Shown here one piece after another: positions 19,888-29,147 of a stretch of DNA of 64,000 bases. Numbering within the stretch: position 1 is the first letter of the stretch; each line of letters starts with the position of its first letter. The stretch comes from Mobilicoccus caccae (GTDB lineage: Bacteria; Actinomycetota; Actinomycetes; Actinomycetales; Dermatophilaceae). The stretch spans positions 3,391,199-3,455,198 of the forward strand of contig NZ_BSUO01000001.1 in the NCBI RefSeq assembly GCF_030161635.1, read 5' to 3'. The notes under the pieces were generated by a model. It saw nothing but the letters and a program-made list of their open reading frames with translations, searched no databases and had not been told where the DNA came from. The position numbers and the translations under genes were made by a program.

Positions 19888-21432
19888 TCAGCGGCGGCGT
19901 CCGGCCGAGGACCGGCTCGAGAACGCGGCAGCGCTGCCGCCGGAGGACGAGGAGGAGGACGACCCCGTGGTCGAGCTCGAGCCCTGACGGCGACCCGACC
20001 CACCGGCGGAGGCCGACGATCCGCGGCTCTGCCCGCCCTGGCCACCCTGTCCGCGACGTCGACCGCCGGAGTCCCGCTGACCCTGACGCCCGCCACCGCG
20101 CGCCGACGAGGCGTCGCCGCCCTGCTGACGCCCGTCCGACCCGCCCGAGCGACGACGCCCGGAGCCGCCGGAGCCGCCACGACGCGGACGGTTGCGCTCG
20201 GAGCCGTCACGCTGCTCGCGCTCGGTCGAGGCAGGGACGATGGGGGCGCGCACCTCACCGGTGGCCGCGCCACCGGTCGGGGCGAGAGTGGCGATGAGCG
20301 GGTGCAGGGGGTGGACGCGGGTGGTCGTCGGGTTGATCCCGGCGGCCTTGGTCAGCTGGCGGACGTCCTTGGTCTGCTCGTCGGTCATCAGTGTGACGAC
20401 GGTGCCCGCCGCCCCGGCCCGCGCGGTGCGGCCCGAGCGGTGCACGTACGCCTTGTGCTCGACGGGCGGGTCGGCGTGGACCACGAGGCTCACGTCGTCG
20501 ACGTGGATGCCGCGGGCCGCGATGTCGGTGGCGACCAGGGTCGTCACCTCACCGGAGTGGAACGCGTCGAGGTTGCGCACCCGGGCGTTCTGCCCGAGGT
20601 TGCCGTGCAGTTCGACCGAGGGGACGCCGCGGCCGTTGAGCTGCTTGGCGAGCTTCTTGGCGCCGTACTTGGTGCGGGTGAACACGACGGTGCGGTCGGC
20701 GCCACCGGTCAGCCCGGCGACGACGTCGAGGCGGTGACCGGCGTCGATGTGCAGGACGTGGTGGTCCATCGCGGACACCGGCGAGGTCGGGGAGTCCGCG
20801 TGGTGCGTGACGGGGTTCGACAGGAACGCGTCGGCGAGCACGCCGACTCCCGCGTCGAGCGTCGCGGAGAACAGGAGTCGCTGCCCGCCCTGCGGCGTCT
20901 TCTTCAGCAACCGCTTGACGACGGGCAGGAACCCGAGGTCGGCCATGTGGTCGGCCTCGTCGAGGACGGTCACCTCCACGGCGTCGAGGCTGCAGAGGCC
21001 CTGGTTGATGAGGTCCTCGAGGCGTCCGGGGCAGGCGACGAGCACGTCGACTCCCTGCTTGAGCGCCTGCACCTGCGGGTTCTGTCCGACACCGCCGAAC
21101 ACGACGCGGCTGCGCATGCCGGCGACCGCGGCGAGCGGGGCCAGGGCGGCCTCGACCTGTCGGGCGAGTTCGCGGGTGGGGACGAGGATGAGGCCGCGCG
21201 GGCGCATCGGCCGACGCTTGGTGCCCGACGCCTGCAGGCGGGCCACCATCGGCAGGAGGAAGGCGTAGGTCTTGCCGGAGCCGGTCCGGCCTCGGCCGAG
21301 GACGTCGCGTCCGGCGAGGGAGTCGGGCAGCGTCGCGGCCTGGATCGGCGTCGGGGTGACGATGCCGTCCGCCTCGAGGGCGGCGGCGACGGCGGTGGGC
21401 ACGCCGAGGCGTGCGAAAGCAGAGGTGTTCAA
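19888..21432 (-). CDS. DEAD-box RNA helicase with Arg/Gly/Ser-rich tail
   Basis: An ATP-dependent RNA helicase, 514 aa. The Q motif PTPIQ, Walker A RTGSGKT, VLDEADHM, FSATLD, VATDIAARGIHV and HRSGRTARAG motifs are in canonical order over residues 1-385. Residues about 395-514 form a disordered Arg/Gly/Ser/Gln-rich tail with RRGGSGG-like repeats and poly-Ser runs, typical of CsdA/RhlE-like helicases that bind RNA non-specifically in cold adaptation or ribosome assembly. The best start is TTG 21432 (LNTSAFARLGVP), with AAGGA 8 nt before it; no ATG gives the family N-terminus. A 244-bp gap with an inverted repeat separates it from the upstream antiporter gene. Confidence 0.92.
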   Translation of the reverse strand: MNTSAFARLGVPTAVAAALEADGIVTPTPIQAATLPDSLAGRDVLGRGRTGSGKTYAFLLPMVARLQASGTKRRPMRPRGLILVPTRELARQVEAALAPLAAVAGMRSRVVFGGVGQNPQVQALKQGVDVLVACPGRLEDLINQGLCSLDAVEVTVLDEADHMADLGFLPVVKRLLKKTPQGGQRLLFSATLDAGVGVLADAFLSNPVTHHADSPTSPVSAMDHHVLHIDAGHRLDVVAGLTGGADRTVVFTRTKYGAKKLAKQLNGRGVPSVELHGNLGQNARVRNLDAFHSGEVTTLVATDIAARGIHVDDVSLVVHADPPVEHKAYVHRSGRTARAGAAGTVVTLMTDEQTKDVRQLTKAAGINPTTTRVHPLHPLIATLAPTGGAATGEVRAPIVPASTEREQRDGSERNRPRRGGSGGSGRRRSGGSDGRQQGGDASSARGGGRQGQRDSGGRRRGQGGQGGQSRGSSASAGGSGRRQGSSSTTGSSSSSSSGGSAAAFSSRSSAGRRR

Positions 21433-21618
21433 CGGGAGTCCTTCATCGAGGTGTCCCGCGGTGCCTGGTGTTCGGGCGCCACCTGCGTATCGTCTTCGGC
21501 GCGGCGGCCGGCTGAGCCGGTCGGTCCACGGCGGAACGTGCGAGGACCCTGTGTTCCCCACCGTACGGCATGACGCCGGTGACCCGCCAAGCGCCGACCT
21601 CGCGGCCACCCTCCGTCC

Positions 21619-21697
21619 CCCACCTCGGACAGTAGGGAAAGTGTGAGACAGCCGGGCAGGCGCTACGGTCTCGCCCTCACCTACTGTCCGAGGTGGG
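21619..21697. repeat. 18-bp perfect inverted repeat
   Basis: CCCACCTCGGACAGTAGG (21619-21636) is repeated inverted at 21680-21697, with a 43-nt spacer that can form a further GAGAC/GTCTC pair. The right arm overlaps the last codons of the antiporter gene. It may be that gene's terminator or an RNA structure in the helicase leader. Confidence 0.6.
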
Positions 21698-23118
21698 AGC
21701 GGGGTCCCCTGCCGGGTCTCCTGCCGGGACGGCGGGTTCGCGCCCACCCGACCGTCCTCCGAGTACGGCCTTGACGACGAGCCCGATCGCGAGCGCCCAC
21801 CCGAGCACCGTCGCCCACACCGGCTGCGCGATGAAGATCAGCGTCATCGCCGTGATCGTCGGAACGAGGTGGATGAAGGCCTGGACGACGTAGCCGCCGA
21901 AGCTGGGCATCTTCACCCTCGACTGTCGGCCACGGCCTTGACCATGAAATTCGGCCCGTTGCCGATGTAGGTGATCGCCCCGCAGAGCACAGCGCCGAGG
22001 CTGATCGAGACCAGGTAGGCCTCGGGCACGTTCGCCACCCTCGGCTCGCCGGGCAGTTGCGCCGCCATCTCGAAGAACGTCGCGTACGTGGGGGCGTTGT
22101 CGAGGAGGGCGGACAGACCACCGGTGAAGACGAAGAAGGTGATCCGGTTGAGCGGCAGACTCGGCGCCACCTGCGCGAGGAACTTCAGCGCCGGCACCAT
22201 GGTGAGGAAGATGCCGATGAACAGGGCCGCGACCTCGAGGATCGGCCCCCAGGTGAACTGGTTGTCCCGCCAGCGGATGCTCTTGTTCCCGATGAAGTAG
22301 GACCCTGCGGCGGCCGACAGCATCACGATCTCGCGGAGGGGGACCCAGTCCATGAGGTGGGCATGTCCCTCCTCGATGGCGTGCAGATCGATCGAGGGCA
22401 GAAAGGCCACCGCGAACACAATGACGGCGAACCACACGAGGGAGTACGCGCCACGCAGCCCAAGGGGTTCGATGTCGGTGGCGTCCGCCTGCAGCGCGTG
22501 GGCCGGCTCCTGCGCGTAGTACTTGCGGTCGAGGAAGTAGTACGTCAGCAGCAGCATGCCGTTGACGAACAGCCACTCGGGGAACAACGAGAACGTCCAC
22601 TCGAAGGGCACGCCCCGCAGCATGCCGAGGAACAGGGGCGGGTCGCCGAGCGGTGTCAGCAGGCCACCGCAGTTGGCCACGATGAAGATCGTGAAGACCA
22701 CGGTGTGCACGCGCCGGGTGCGTTCGGAGTTGGTGCGCAACAGCGGGCGGATCAGCAACATCGCTGCCCCGGTCGTGCCGATGAAGGAGGCGATCGTGCC
22801 GCCGACGGCGAGGAAGATCGTGTTGTTGCGTGGCGTCGCCCGAATGTCGCCGGCGAGGAAGACGGCGCCGGAGACGACGTACAACGAGAGCAGCAGGGTG
22901 ATGAACTGCGCGTACTCGACCAAGGCGTGCACCACGGCTGCGCCGTCACCGGCCAGCAGCCACACGGCGAGCGCCACCGGCACACCGAGGACCAGCGCGA
23001 GCGTGAGCTGGAAACTCGGCTTCTCGAAGAGGTGCGCCGTCGCCGGGACCAACGGCAGGGTCGCGATGCTCCCGAGCATGAGCACGAACGGGATCAACGT
23101 CCACCAGGCGTAAGTCAT
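21677..23118 (-). CDS. NhaD/ArsB-type Na+/H+ antiporter or anion permease (one frameshift)
   Basis: An ion-transporter-superfamily membrane protein, about 480 aa restored, with roughly 12 TM helices. It starts MTYAWWTLIPFVLMLGSIATLPL; conserved core segments include VGGTIASFIGTTGAAMLLIRP, VANCGGLLTPLGDPPLFLGM and ALLDNAPTYATFFEMAAQ. The latter two are the NhaD re-entrant signatures, favouring Na+/H+ exchange. The frame stops early at 21913; adding one C to 21916-21918 continues it as VKMPSFGGYVVQAFIHLVP plus a final TM helix to 21677. Start ATG 23118; no clear Shine-Dalgarno. Confidence 0.85.
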
Positions 23119-23236
23119 GGCCGGGACTCTAATCCTCCGTCGTAGGTCGTGGTCGGGCCGGACGTCCCGAGCTTGGCACTTCACTCGATGCGTCTGTCGG
23201 CGAGGCCGATTCCCACCGACGCCGGAGCTGCGCGGG

Positions 23237-23242
23237 TAGCGT
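23237..23242 (+). promoter_or_regulatory. -10 box of the LON-domain gene, leaderless start
   Basis: TAGCGT ends 7 nt before ATG 23250, with no ribosome-binding site. The spacing picks ATG 23250 over the in-frame GTG 23244. Confidence 0.5.
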
Positions 23243-23249
23243 CGTGTCC

Positions 23250-23885
23250 ATGGAGTCGCTGCCGCTGTTCCCGCTCGGGACGGTGCTGCTCCCCGGCGTC
23301 CGCTTTCCCCTTCGCGTGTTCGAGCCCCGGTACGTCGCCATGGTGCGGCACCTGGAGAGCACGACGGCGCGCGAGTTCGGGGTCGTCGCCATCCGTCGGG
23401 GCCACGAGGTCGGCTCACACATCCCCGAGCTGTATCGGATCGGCTGTGCCGCCGTGTTGAAGAACGTGACCCGCGCCGAGGGCCACCTCGTGATCGAGGC
23501 GGCGTGCAGCCGCAGGTTCCGGATCGAGTCCGTGGACGAGGGTGGCGCCCCCTACCTCGTGGCCTCCGTCGAGTGGCTCGATCTGCAGGCCGAGGACGTC
23601 GCTGTCGAGGCGACGAACGGTGCCCGCCGGGCGTTCGAGTCCTTCTCGCGGGCGGTCGGGGCCCACGTGCAGGGGTTGCCGCAGGATCCCGGCCGACTCA
23701 CCGCGTCGGTGCTCGACGGGTTGGGGCTGCCGTTGCCCGAACGGCAGAAGGTCCTCGAAGCCGGGGACGCGACCGCCCGCCTGCGCGCCGTCACCCGACT
23801 GTGCCACCGGGAGGAGGGCCTGGCGGAGGTGCTGCACTGCCGCGCCGCGACCGTCACACCCTCCTCGCGCCTCAGCCCCAACTGA
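23250..23885 (+). CDS. LON N-terminal (substrate-binding) domain protein
   Basis: A stand-alone PUA-like LON substrate-binding domain without ATPase or protease parts, 211 aa. Start MESLPLFPLGTVLLPG, then FEPRYVAMVRHL, FGVVAIRRGHEVG and the helical C-terminal bundle (LPERQKVLEAGDATARLRAV). Such proteins are common in actinobacteria; their role, perhaps adaptor-like protein binding, is not established. It is divergent from the antiporter gene. Confidence 0.88.
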   Translation: MESLPLFPLGTVLLPGVRFPLRVFEPRYVAMVRHLESTTAREFGVVAIRRGHEVGSHIPELYRIGCAAVLKNVTRAEGHLVIEAACSRRFRIESVDEGGAPYLVASVEWLDLQAEDVAVEATNGARRAFESFSRAVGAHVQGLPQDPGRLTASVLDGLGLPLPERQKVLEAGDATARLRAVTRLCHREEGLAEVLHCRAATVTPSSRLSPN

Positions 23886-23909
23886 GTTCCCGACCCGCCG
23901 CGACCCGCC

Positions 23910-24404
23910 TCAGGTGAGGACCGTGATCTTGAACGGGTAGTCGTAGGGCTCACCACGGTTGGCGCGCACGGCCCCGAGGATCGGGAAGACGACCGTCACG
24001 ACGGCCGCGACGATGAGGATCGGAATGCCGATCACCGCCCCCACGAGGGTGACCGTCAGGATCCACCCGACGAGCTGGGCCACCCACAGCCCGATGCCGA
24101 AGTTGAACGCGCCGGCCGCAGCCTGACGCACGAACGGGCTCTTGTCCTTGAAGGCGAACCACATGATGAGCGGGCCGACGATGCTGAGCCACCCCACGCT
24201 GATCACCATCGCGATCAGCGTCGAGAGGTGCGCGAGCATCGCCATCGACCGGTCGGAGGAGTCGGGGCGGCCGGGGTACGTGCCACCCGGGTACCGGCTC
24301 TGCGATCCGGGCTGCGGGCTGTAGTCCTGCGGACCCTGCTGCGGCCCGTGGCCGGGACGGGTGCTGTCGGCATCCCACTCGTTCGACGGCGGGTAGCTGG
24401 TCAT
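23910..24404 (-). CDS. DUF4870 membrane protein
   Basis: A 164-aa inner-membrane protein of unknown function. The N-terminal 50 residues are disordered and rich in Pro/Gln/Gly/Ser. The DUF4870 domain has three predicted helices: MAMLAHLSTLIAMVISVGWL, then the loop FKDKSPFVRQAAAGAFNF (family hallmark), IGLWVAQLVGWILTVTLVGA and a last helix before AVRANRGEPYDYPF. ATG 24404 has GAGGAGA at good spacing. It is divergent from serA and convergent with the LON-domain gene. Confidence 0.88.
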   Translation of the reverse strand: MTSYPPSNEWDADSTRPGHGPQQGPQDYSPQPGSQSRYPGGTYPGRPDSSDRSMAMLAHLSTLIAMVISVGWLSIVGPLIMWFAFKDKSPFVRQAAAGAFNFGIGLWVAQLVGWILTVTLVGAVIGIPILIVAAVVTVVFPILGAVRANRGEPYDYPFKITVLT

Positions 24405-24572
24405 GACGGTCTCCTCGAGGTCGATGTCCCCTCCACCGTACGGGCCGACGACGTCGACGACGAGGCAGGCGATGCGACGCCCGCGTGAACGATCACCCCG
24501 CCGGAGCCCGCGTCGTGTACACCATGTGGACAGCCGGGCGACCGACCGACGAGACGGGGCACGATATTTCCC

Positions 24573-25769
24573 GTGAAGGCGCTTCTTCTCGAAAACGTGC
24601 ACTCCGTCGCGGCCTCGTCCCTCCAGGAGGCCGGTTTCGACGTCGAGACGCGGGCGGGTGCCCTCGGCGAGGCCGAGCTCACCGCCGCATTGCGCGACGT
24701 CGACCTCCTCGGTATCCGGTCCACCACCCAGGTCACGCGTGCCGCGTTGGCCGCCAACCCGCATCTGCTGGCGGTCGGCGCGTTCTGCATCGGCACCAAC
24801 CAGGTCGACCTCGAGGCCGCCGCGTCGCTCGCGATCCCGGTGTTCAACGCCCCGTTCTCCAACACGCGGTCGGTGGTCGAGCTCGTCATCGCCGAGATCA
24901 TCGTCATGGCGCGGCGCCTGACCGAGAAGGACCGGCGTCTGCACGACGGGGTCTGGGACAAGCAGGCCAAGGGCAGTCACGAGATCCGCGGCCGCAAGCT
25001 CGGCATCGTCGGGTACGGCAACATCGGCAGCCAGTTGTCGGTCATCGCCGAGATGCTCGGCATGGACGTGTACTTCTACGACATCTCCGACAAGCTCGCG
25101 CTCGGCAACGCGACCCGGTGCGGGTCCCTCGAGGAGCTCCTCGACATCGCCGAGTGCGTCACTCTGCACGTCGACGGCAACGACGCCAACGCCGGCTTCT
25201 TCGGGCCCGAGCAGTTCGCCCGGATGCGTCCGCGCTCCCTGTTCCTCAACCTCTCGCGCGGGTTCGTCGTCGACTACGGCGCGCTCCGCAACAACCTGTT
25301 GTCCGGGCACATCGCGGGGGCGGCCGTCGACGTCTTTCCGAACGAGCCCAAGAAGCTGGGCGACCCGTTCTCCTCACCGCTGCAGGGCATCCCCAACGTC
25401 GTTCTCACCCCGCACGTGGGCGGCTCGACCGAGGAGGCGCAGGAGGACATCGGCCGGTTCGTCGCCGGAAAGCTGCGCGACTACACCAACCTCGGCACGA
25501 CGACGCTGTCGGTCAACCTGCCGACGCTGACCCTGTCGCACTCCCCCGGCGAGATCCGCCTGGCGCACCTCCACGCCAACACCCCGGGCGTGCTCGCCAC
25601 CGTCAACGCCCTCATGGCCGACTTCGGCGTCAACATCGACGGCCAGATGCTCGCCACCCGGGGCAATTACGGCTACGTCGTCACCGACGTGGGCGAGGAC
25701 ATCGCCGACCCCGTCCTGGAGGCCATCCGCGCCATGCCGGAGACGCGGCGGTTGCGCATCATCCGCTGA
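24573..25769 (+). CDS. serA: Phosphoglycerate dehydrogenase
   Basis: NAD-dependent oxidation of 3-phosphoglycerate, the first step of serine synthesis. 398 aa: an N-terminal substrate lobe (LGIRSTTQVTRA; GAFCIGTNQVDL), Rossmann motif GIVGYGNIGSQ, catalytic Arg in LNLSRGF and His in TPHVGGSTEEAQ, and a C-terminal ACT domain (HANTPGVLATVNALMADFGV) for serine feedback. This is the E. coli-like short form, lacking the ASB domain of the Mycobacterium long form. Start GTG 24573 follows an AT-rich GATATT -10-like box by 4 nt, probably leaderless. The gene is tail to tail with the sugar permease gene, with no gap. Confidence 0.94.
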   Translation: MKALLLENVHSVAASSLQEAGFDVETRAGALGEAELTAALRDVDLLGIRSTTQVTRAALAANPHLLAVGAFCIGTNQVDLEAAASLAIPVFNAPFSNTRSVVELVIAEIIVMARRLTEKDRRLHDGVWDKQAKGSHEIRGRKLGIVGYGNIGSQLSVIAEMLGMDVYFYDISDKLALGNATRCGSLEELLDIAECVTLHVDGNDANAGFFGPEQFARMRPRSLFLNLSRGFVVDYGALRNNLLSGHIAGAAVDVFPNEPKKLGDPFSSPLQGIPNVVLTPHVGGSTEEAQEDIGRFVAGKLRDYTNLGTTTLSVNLPTLTLSHSPGEIRLAHLHANTPGVLATVNALMADFGVNIDGQMLATRGNYGYVVTDVGEDIADPVLEAIRAMPETRRLRIIR

Positions 25770-25770
25770 G

Positions 25771-26615
25771 TCACCCGCCGCCCAGGCCGGTGCGTTCGAC
25801 GCCGTGCACGATCCAGCGCTGCAGGACGACGAACATCAGCAACAGCGGCAGGATCGACAGCAGGCCCGCCATGAAGAGCCGCCCGAGGTCGACGCTCTGA
25901 GCGTTGAGCATGGTGGACAAGGCGATCTGCACGGTCCACGCGTTCTGGTCCTGGGCGATGACCAGCGGCCACAGGAACGCGTTCCACGAGCCGATGAACG
26001 TGATCGTGCCGATGGCGGCGGAGAACCCCAGGGAGTTCGGAACGACGATGCGCCAGAAGGTGCCCCACGGCGTCAGACCGTCGAGGGCCGCGGCCTCCTC
26101 CATCTCGCGGGGGAAGTCGGTGAAGTACTGGCGGAACAGGAACGTCGCGAGGGCCTGGAACAGGCCCGGCACGATGAGACCCCGCAGCGAGGACACCCAC
26201 CCCAGGCTGCTCACCACCACGAACGTCGGCACGAACGTCACCGCCGCCGGCACGAGCAGCGTCGCCGTGATCACCCAGAACACGACGTCGCTCCAGCGGT
26301 AGGGGATGCGCGCCAGGCCGTAGCCGGCGAGCGAGGACACCACGAGGACTCCCACGGTCTGCGCCACCGCGATGAGGACGGAGTTGAGCAGCGCCTGCCC
26401 GAACGGCACCAGCGGATCGGTGAACAGCCCCGTGAGGTTGTCGACGGCCCAGGTGGGGGTAGCCAGTTCCACTGTGGCGCAGTGATGTCCGCCGAGCGCA
26501 TGAAGGCGTTGCGCACGAGCAGGTAGAACGGCAGGAGCATGAGCAGCGACCCCACACCGAGCAGGACGCGGCGCACGAGTCGCCCGCCGCGCCCGCGACG
26601 CTGACCGACGATCAT
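25771..26615 (-). CDS. Carbohydrate ABC transporter permease, MalG type (one frameshift)
   Basis: The second inner-membrane subunit of a sugar importer, 281 aa restored. MIVGQRRGRGGRLVRRVLLG opens the protein, with six TM helices. The MalF/G EAA loop reads EMEEAAALDGLTPWGTFWRI, which binds the ATPase. The frame breaks in the G run 26455-26459, after the segment reading ITAPQWNWLP; one extra base makes it continuous (WLPPTWAVDNLTGLF). ATG 26615 overlaps the TGA of the partner permease (ATGA). No ATPase is encoded in the operon, so a shared MsiK/UgpC-type ATPase is expected. Confidence 0.87.
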
Positions 26616-27544
26616 CGGGACTCCCGGGTCAGGCGGAGCATGGCCAGAGCGACCAGGGCGATGAGCGCGGTGAGGATGACCGACCCCGCGCTGCCGTGGC
26701 CGAAGTCCTGACCGGCGCCGAGGGCGGTGTAGTAGAGGTACACCAGCGGCGGCCGGGCGTACGGCGGGTACCCGCCGAAGGTGGAGAGGATGTTGTAGAA
26801 CTCGTCGAACGCCTGGAACGCGTTGACGAGCAGGAGCAGCAGGACGGCCATCGACGTCGGCCGCAGCAACGGCAGCGTGATGTACCGGAACGCCCGCCGA
26901 CCCTGGGCGCCGTCGATCGCCGCGGCCTCGTACAGCGTGGGGTCGATCCGCTGCAGACCGGCGATGAACAGGATCATGAAGAAGCCGACCTGCAACCACA
27001 GCCGCGCGCTGACGACGACCAGCCAGTACCAGGGCGGGGAGGTCACCGACAGCCACGGCACCGGGTCGATCCCGAGGCTGCCGAGGACGGTGTTGGCGAA
27101 GCCGAAGTGCACCCCGGAGAAGATCGACATCTTCCACACGAGCGCGGCGACCACGTACGAGCAAGCCGTCGGCAGGAAGAACACCGAACGGAAGAACGTC
27201 TGCGCCACCCGGGTGCGGCTCACCGCCACGGCGATGCCGAGTGACAGCACGAACGTCGTCGGCACGATGAACGCCGCGAAGACGACGAACGTCTGCAGCG
27301 ACTCGACGAACGCCGCGTCGCCCAGCATGTCGGCGTAGTTGCGCAGGCCGACGAACTCCGTGGGCGTGACCGTGTTGTAGGCGTCGAAGAAGCTGAGGGC
27401 CACGCTCCACAGGATCGGGACGTACGTGAACAGCAGCAGGCCCGCGAGAAAGGGGCCGACGAACACCCAGAACCACAGGTTCCGGTCACCGGGTCCGCGC
27501 AACCGCCGCGCCAGGCGGCGCGGGGTGGTCGCGGCCGTGCTCAC
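26612..27544 (-). CDS. Carbohydrate ABC transporter permease, MalF type
   Basis: The first permease of the importer, 310 aa with six TM helices (first helix LWFWVFVGPFLAGLLLFTYV). The EAA loop YEAAAIDGAQGRRAFRYITL is intact. Start GTG 27544 overlaps the binding-protein stop (GTGA), and the gene is coupled at its other end to the second permease, so the three genes form one operon. A longer in-frame ORF upstream overlaps the binding-protein gene and is not credible. Confidence 0.92.
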   Translation of the reverse strand: MSTAATTPRRLARRLRGPGDRNLWFWVFVGPFLAGLLLFTYVPILWSVALSFFDAYNTVTPTEFVGLRNYADMLGDAAFVESLQTFVVFAAFIVPTTFVLSLGIAVAVSRTRVAQTFFRSVFFLPTACSYVVAALVWKMSIFSGVHFGFANTVLGSLGIDPVPWLSVTSPPWYWLVVVSARLWLQVGFFMILFIAGLQRIDPTLYEAAAIDGAQGRRAFRYITLPLLRPTSMAVLLLLLVNAFQAFDEFYNILSTFGGYPPYARPPLVYLYYTALGAGQDFGHGSAGSVILTALIALVALAMLRLTRESR

Positions 27545-28857
27545 CGACCGGTCCGGACCCGGTTCAGTTCGGCGTCGACGATGCGCTTCAACGCCGGGAC
27601 CTCCGCGGCCGGGTCGGCGCCGTTCTTGACGATGCGCGACATCATGTCGTTGAACGACGCGGCGCACTTGGGCGTCCACATGAGGTGGTTCTGCGCGAAG
27701 CCGTGCCGCTGCGCGAGCGTGACCGCCTCGGCCGCCGGTCCGTGCTTGAGGGCCTCCGCCTGCCCCGCCAGGCTCTGACGCGCGGGGATGTGCAGGCCGT
27801 AGGTGGTGGCGAAGTCACTCTGCTTGTCGGTGCCGTCGATCCACAGCCACTTGGCGAAATCCTTGGCCACGTCGAGGTGTTGGCTGTTCGCGCTGATGCA
27901 CGTGCCGTAGGCGCCGACCGTGACGTTGGGGAGCCCGCCGTCCATCGCCGCCGGCCAGGGCAGGACCCCGAAGTCGTCGCCGAGGGCGGACGCGATAGCG
28001 GGCAGCGCCCAGAGCCCCGTGAACTGCATGGCCGTGAGGCCCTGGGTGAGTGCATCGGGCGCGAACCAGTCGTTGGGGGCGCCGAGCAGCAGATGATCGC
28101 TGGTGAACAGCGACCGCAGGGTGCCGAACGCAGTCGCACTGCGGGGGTCGTCGAAGCCGAACTCGCCCTCCTCGGTGAGCAGGTCGAGACCCACCGAACG
28201 CAGCATCGGCGGCCCCATCAGTCCGGCACCACCGTCGTTGCCGAGGAACAAGCCCTTGACCTTGCCCTTCGTCAACGCCCCCGCGGCAGCCACGAGCTCG
28301 TCCATCGTCGACGGCGGCGCGACACCCGCCTCGTTGAGCATCGACGTGCGGTAGATGAGCAACTGCATGTCGATGACCTGCGGGATCGCCCAGATCTTGC
28401 CCTCGTGCGTCATGCGCTCGATGAGTGCCGGATTGAAGTCGGGCAGCGCGTCACCGAACAGATCCGTGAGGTCGGCCACCTGACCGCCGGTGATCATGTC
28501 GATCGTCGGCCCGTTGGCGTACTCGAACACATCCGGCGCGGCATCCGTCACCAGCGTCGCCAACACCGTCTGGTCGTAATCCCCCGGCTTCCACGTCACG
28601 TTCACCGTGGCGTGCGGATACGCCGCCGCATACCGCTCCACGGCCTCACGCGTGCCCGTCTCCCCGTACTGGTGGTACCACTGCTCCAGCGTGACCCCCA
28701 CTCCCCTCGCATCCGGCGAGGTCGGCGCCGGGCCCGTCGCCGGACGCCCCGTGTTGTTCCCGCACGCCGCCAACGCCGCAGCAGCCGCCAGACCACCCGA
28801 GAGCCCGAGGATCCGTCGACGGCTCAGCTCGGCTCCGGAAGGGAATGGAGGTGTCAT
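27541..28857 (-). CDS. Sugar ABC transporter substrate-binding lipoprotein
   Basis: Extracellular solute-binding protein, family 1, 438 aa. The N-terminus reads SRRRILGLSGG and ends in lipobox LAAC (Cys about residue 32), so it is a Tat- or Sec-exported lipoprotein. Further features are LEQWYHQYGETGTREAVERY and VTWKPGDYDQTVLATL in lobe one, and AIPQVIDMQLLIYRTSML at the hinge. Start ATG 28857 has GAGGAC upstream; two short in-frame alternatives exist. First gene of the importer operon. Sugar specificity cannot be read here. Confidence 0.92.
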   Translation of the reverse strand: MTPPFPSGAELSRRRILGLSGGLAAAAALAACGNNTGRPATGPAPTSPDARGVGVTLEQWYHQYGETGTREAVERYAAAYPHATVNVTWKPGDYDQTVLATLVTDAAPDVFEYANGPTIDMITGGQVADLTDLFGDALPDFNPALIERMTHEGKIWAIPQVIDMQLLIYRTSMLNEAGVAPPSTMDELVAAAGALTKGKVKGLFLGNDGGAGLMGPPMLRSVGLDLLTEEGEFGFDDPRSATAFGTLRSLFTSDHLLLGAPNDWFAPDALTQGLTAMQFTGLWALPAIASALGDDFGVLPWPAAMDGGLPNVTVGAYGTCISANSQHLDVAKDFAKWLWIDGTDKQSDFATTYGLHIPARQSLAGQAEALKHGPAAEAVTLAQRHGFAQNHLMWTPKCAASFNDMMSRIVKNGADPAAEVPALKRIVDAELNRVRTGR

Positions 28858-28918
28858 GGCCAAGTCCTCGGTGTTGCGGGAAGCGCCACGGGCAGGGGAC
28901 CCGCGCGCATGCCTTCAC

Positions 28919-28963
28919 TGCAGATCATGCACGGCCCGATTCGACCTCCACAGATCATTGCAA
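28919..28963. promoter_or_regulatory. Repeated operator-like sites upstream of the sugar importer
   Basis: TGCAGATCATGCA (28919-28931) is palindromic at its ends. A second site, CAGATCATTGCAA (28951-28963), repeats the core 30 bp away, about three helical turns. Location in the 290-bp promoter region of the binding-protein gene suggests control by a LacI- or GntR-type repressor, which is not encoded nearby. Confidence 0.4.
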
Positions 28964-29147
28964 GGGCCTGATTCAACCAGGTCGACACGGGTCCGCTCGG
29001 CACCACCACGGATATCCCGAAGAGCGCCACCGAGGCGATACCGCATCGTGACCTTTCCGCAACCGACCCGAGAGGGTGGAGGGGCGCGTTCTTCTCCGCG
29101 CGGTGAGAATGTCTGGGTCCGTCCCGTCCGACCCGTAGGAGAGTCCC

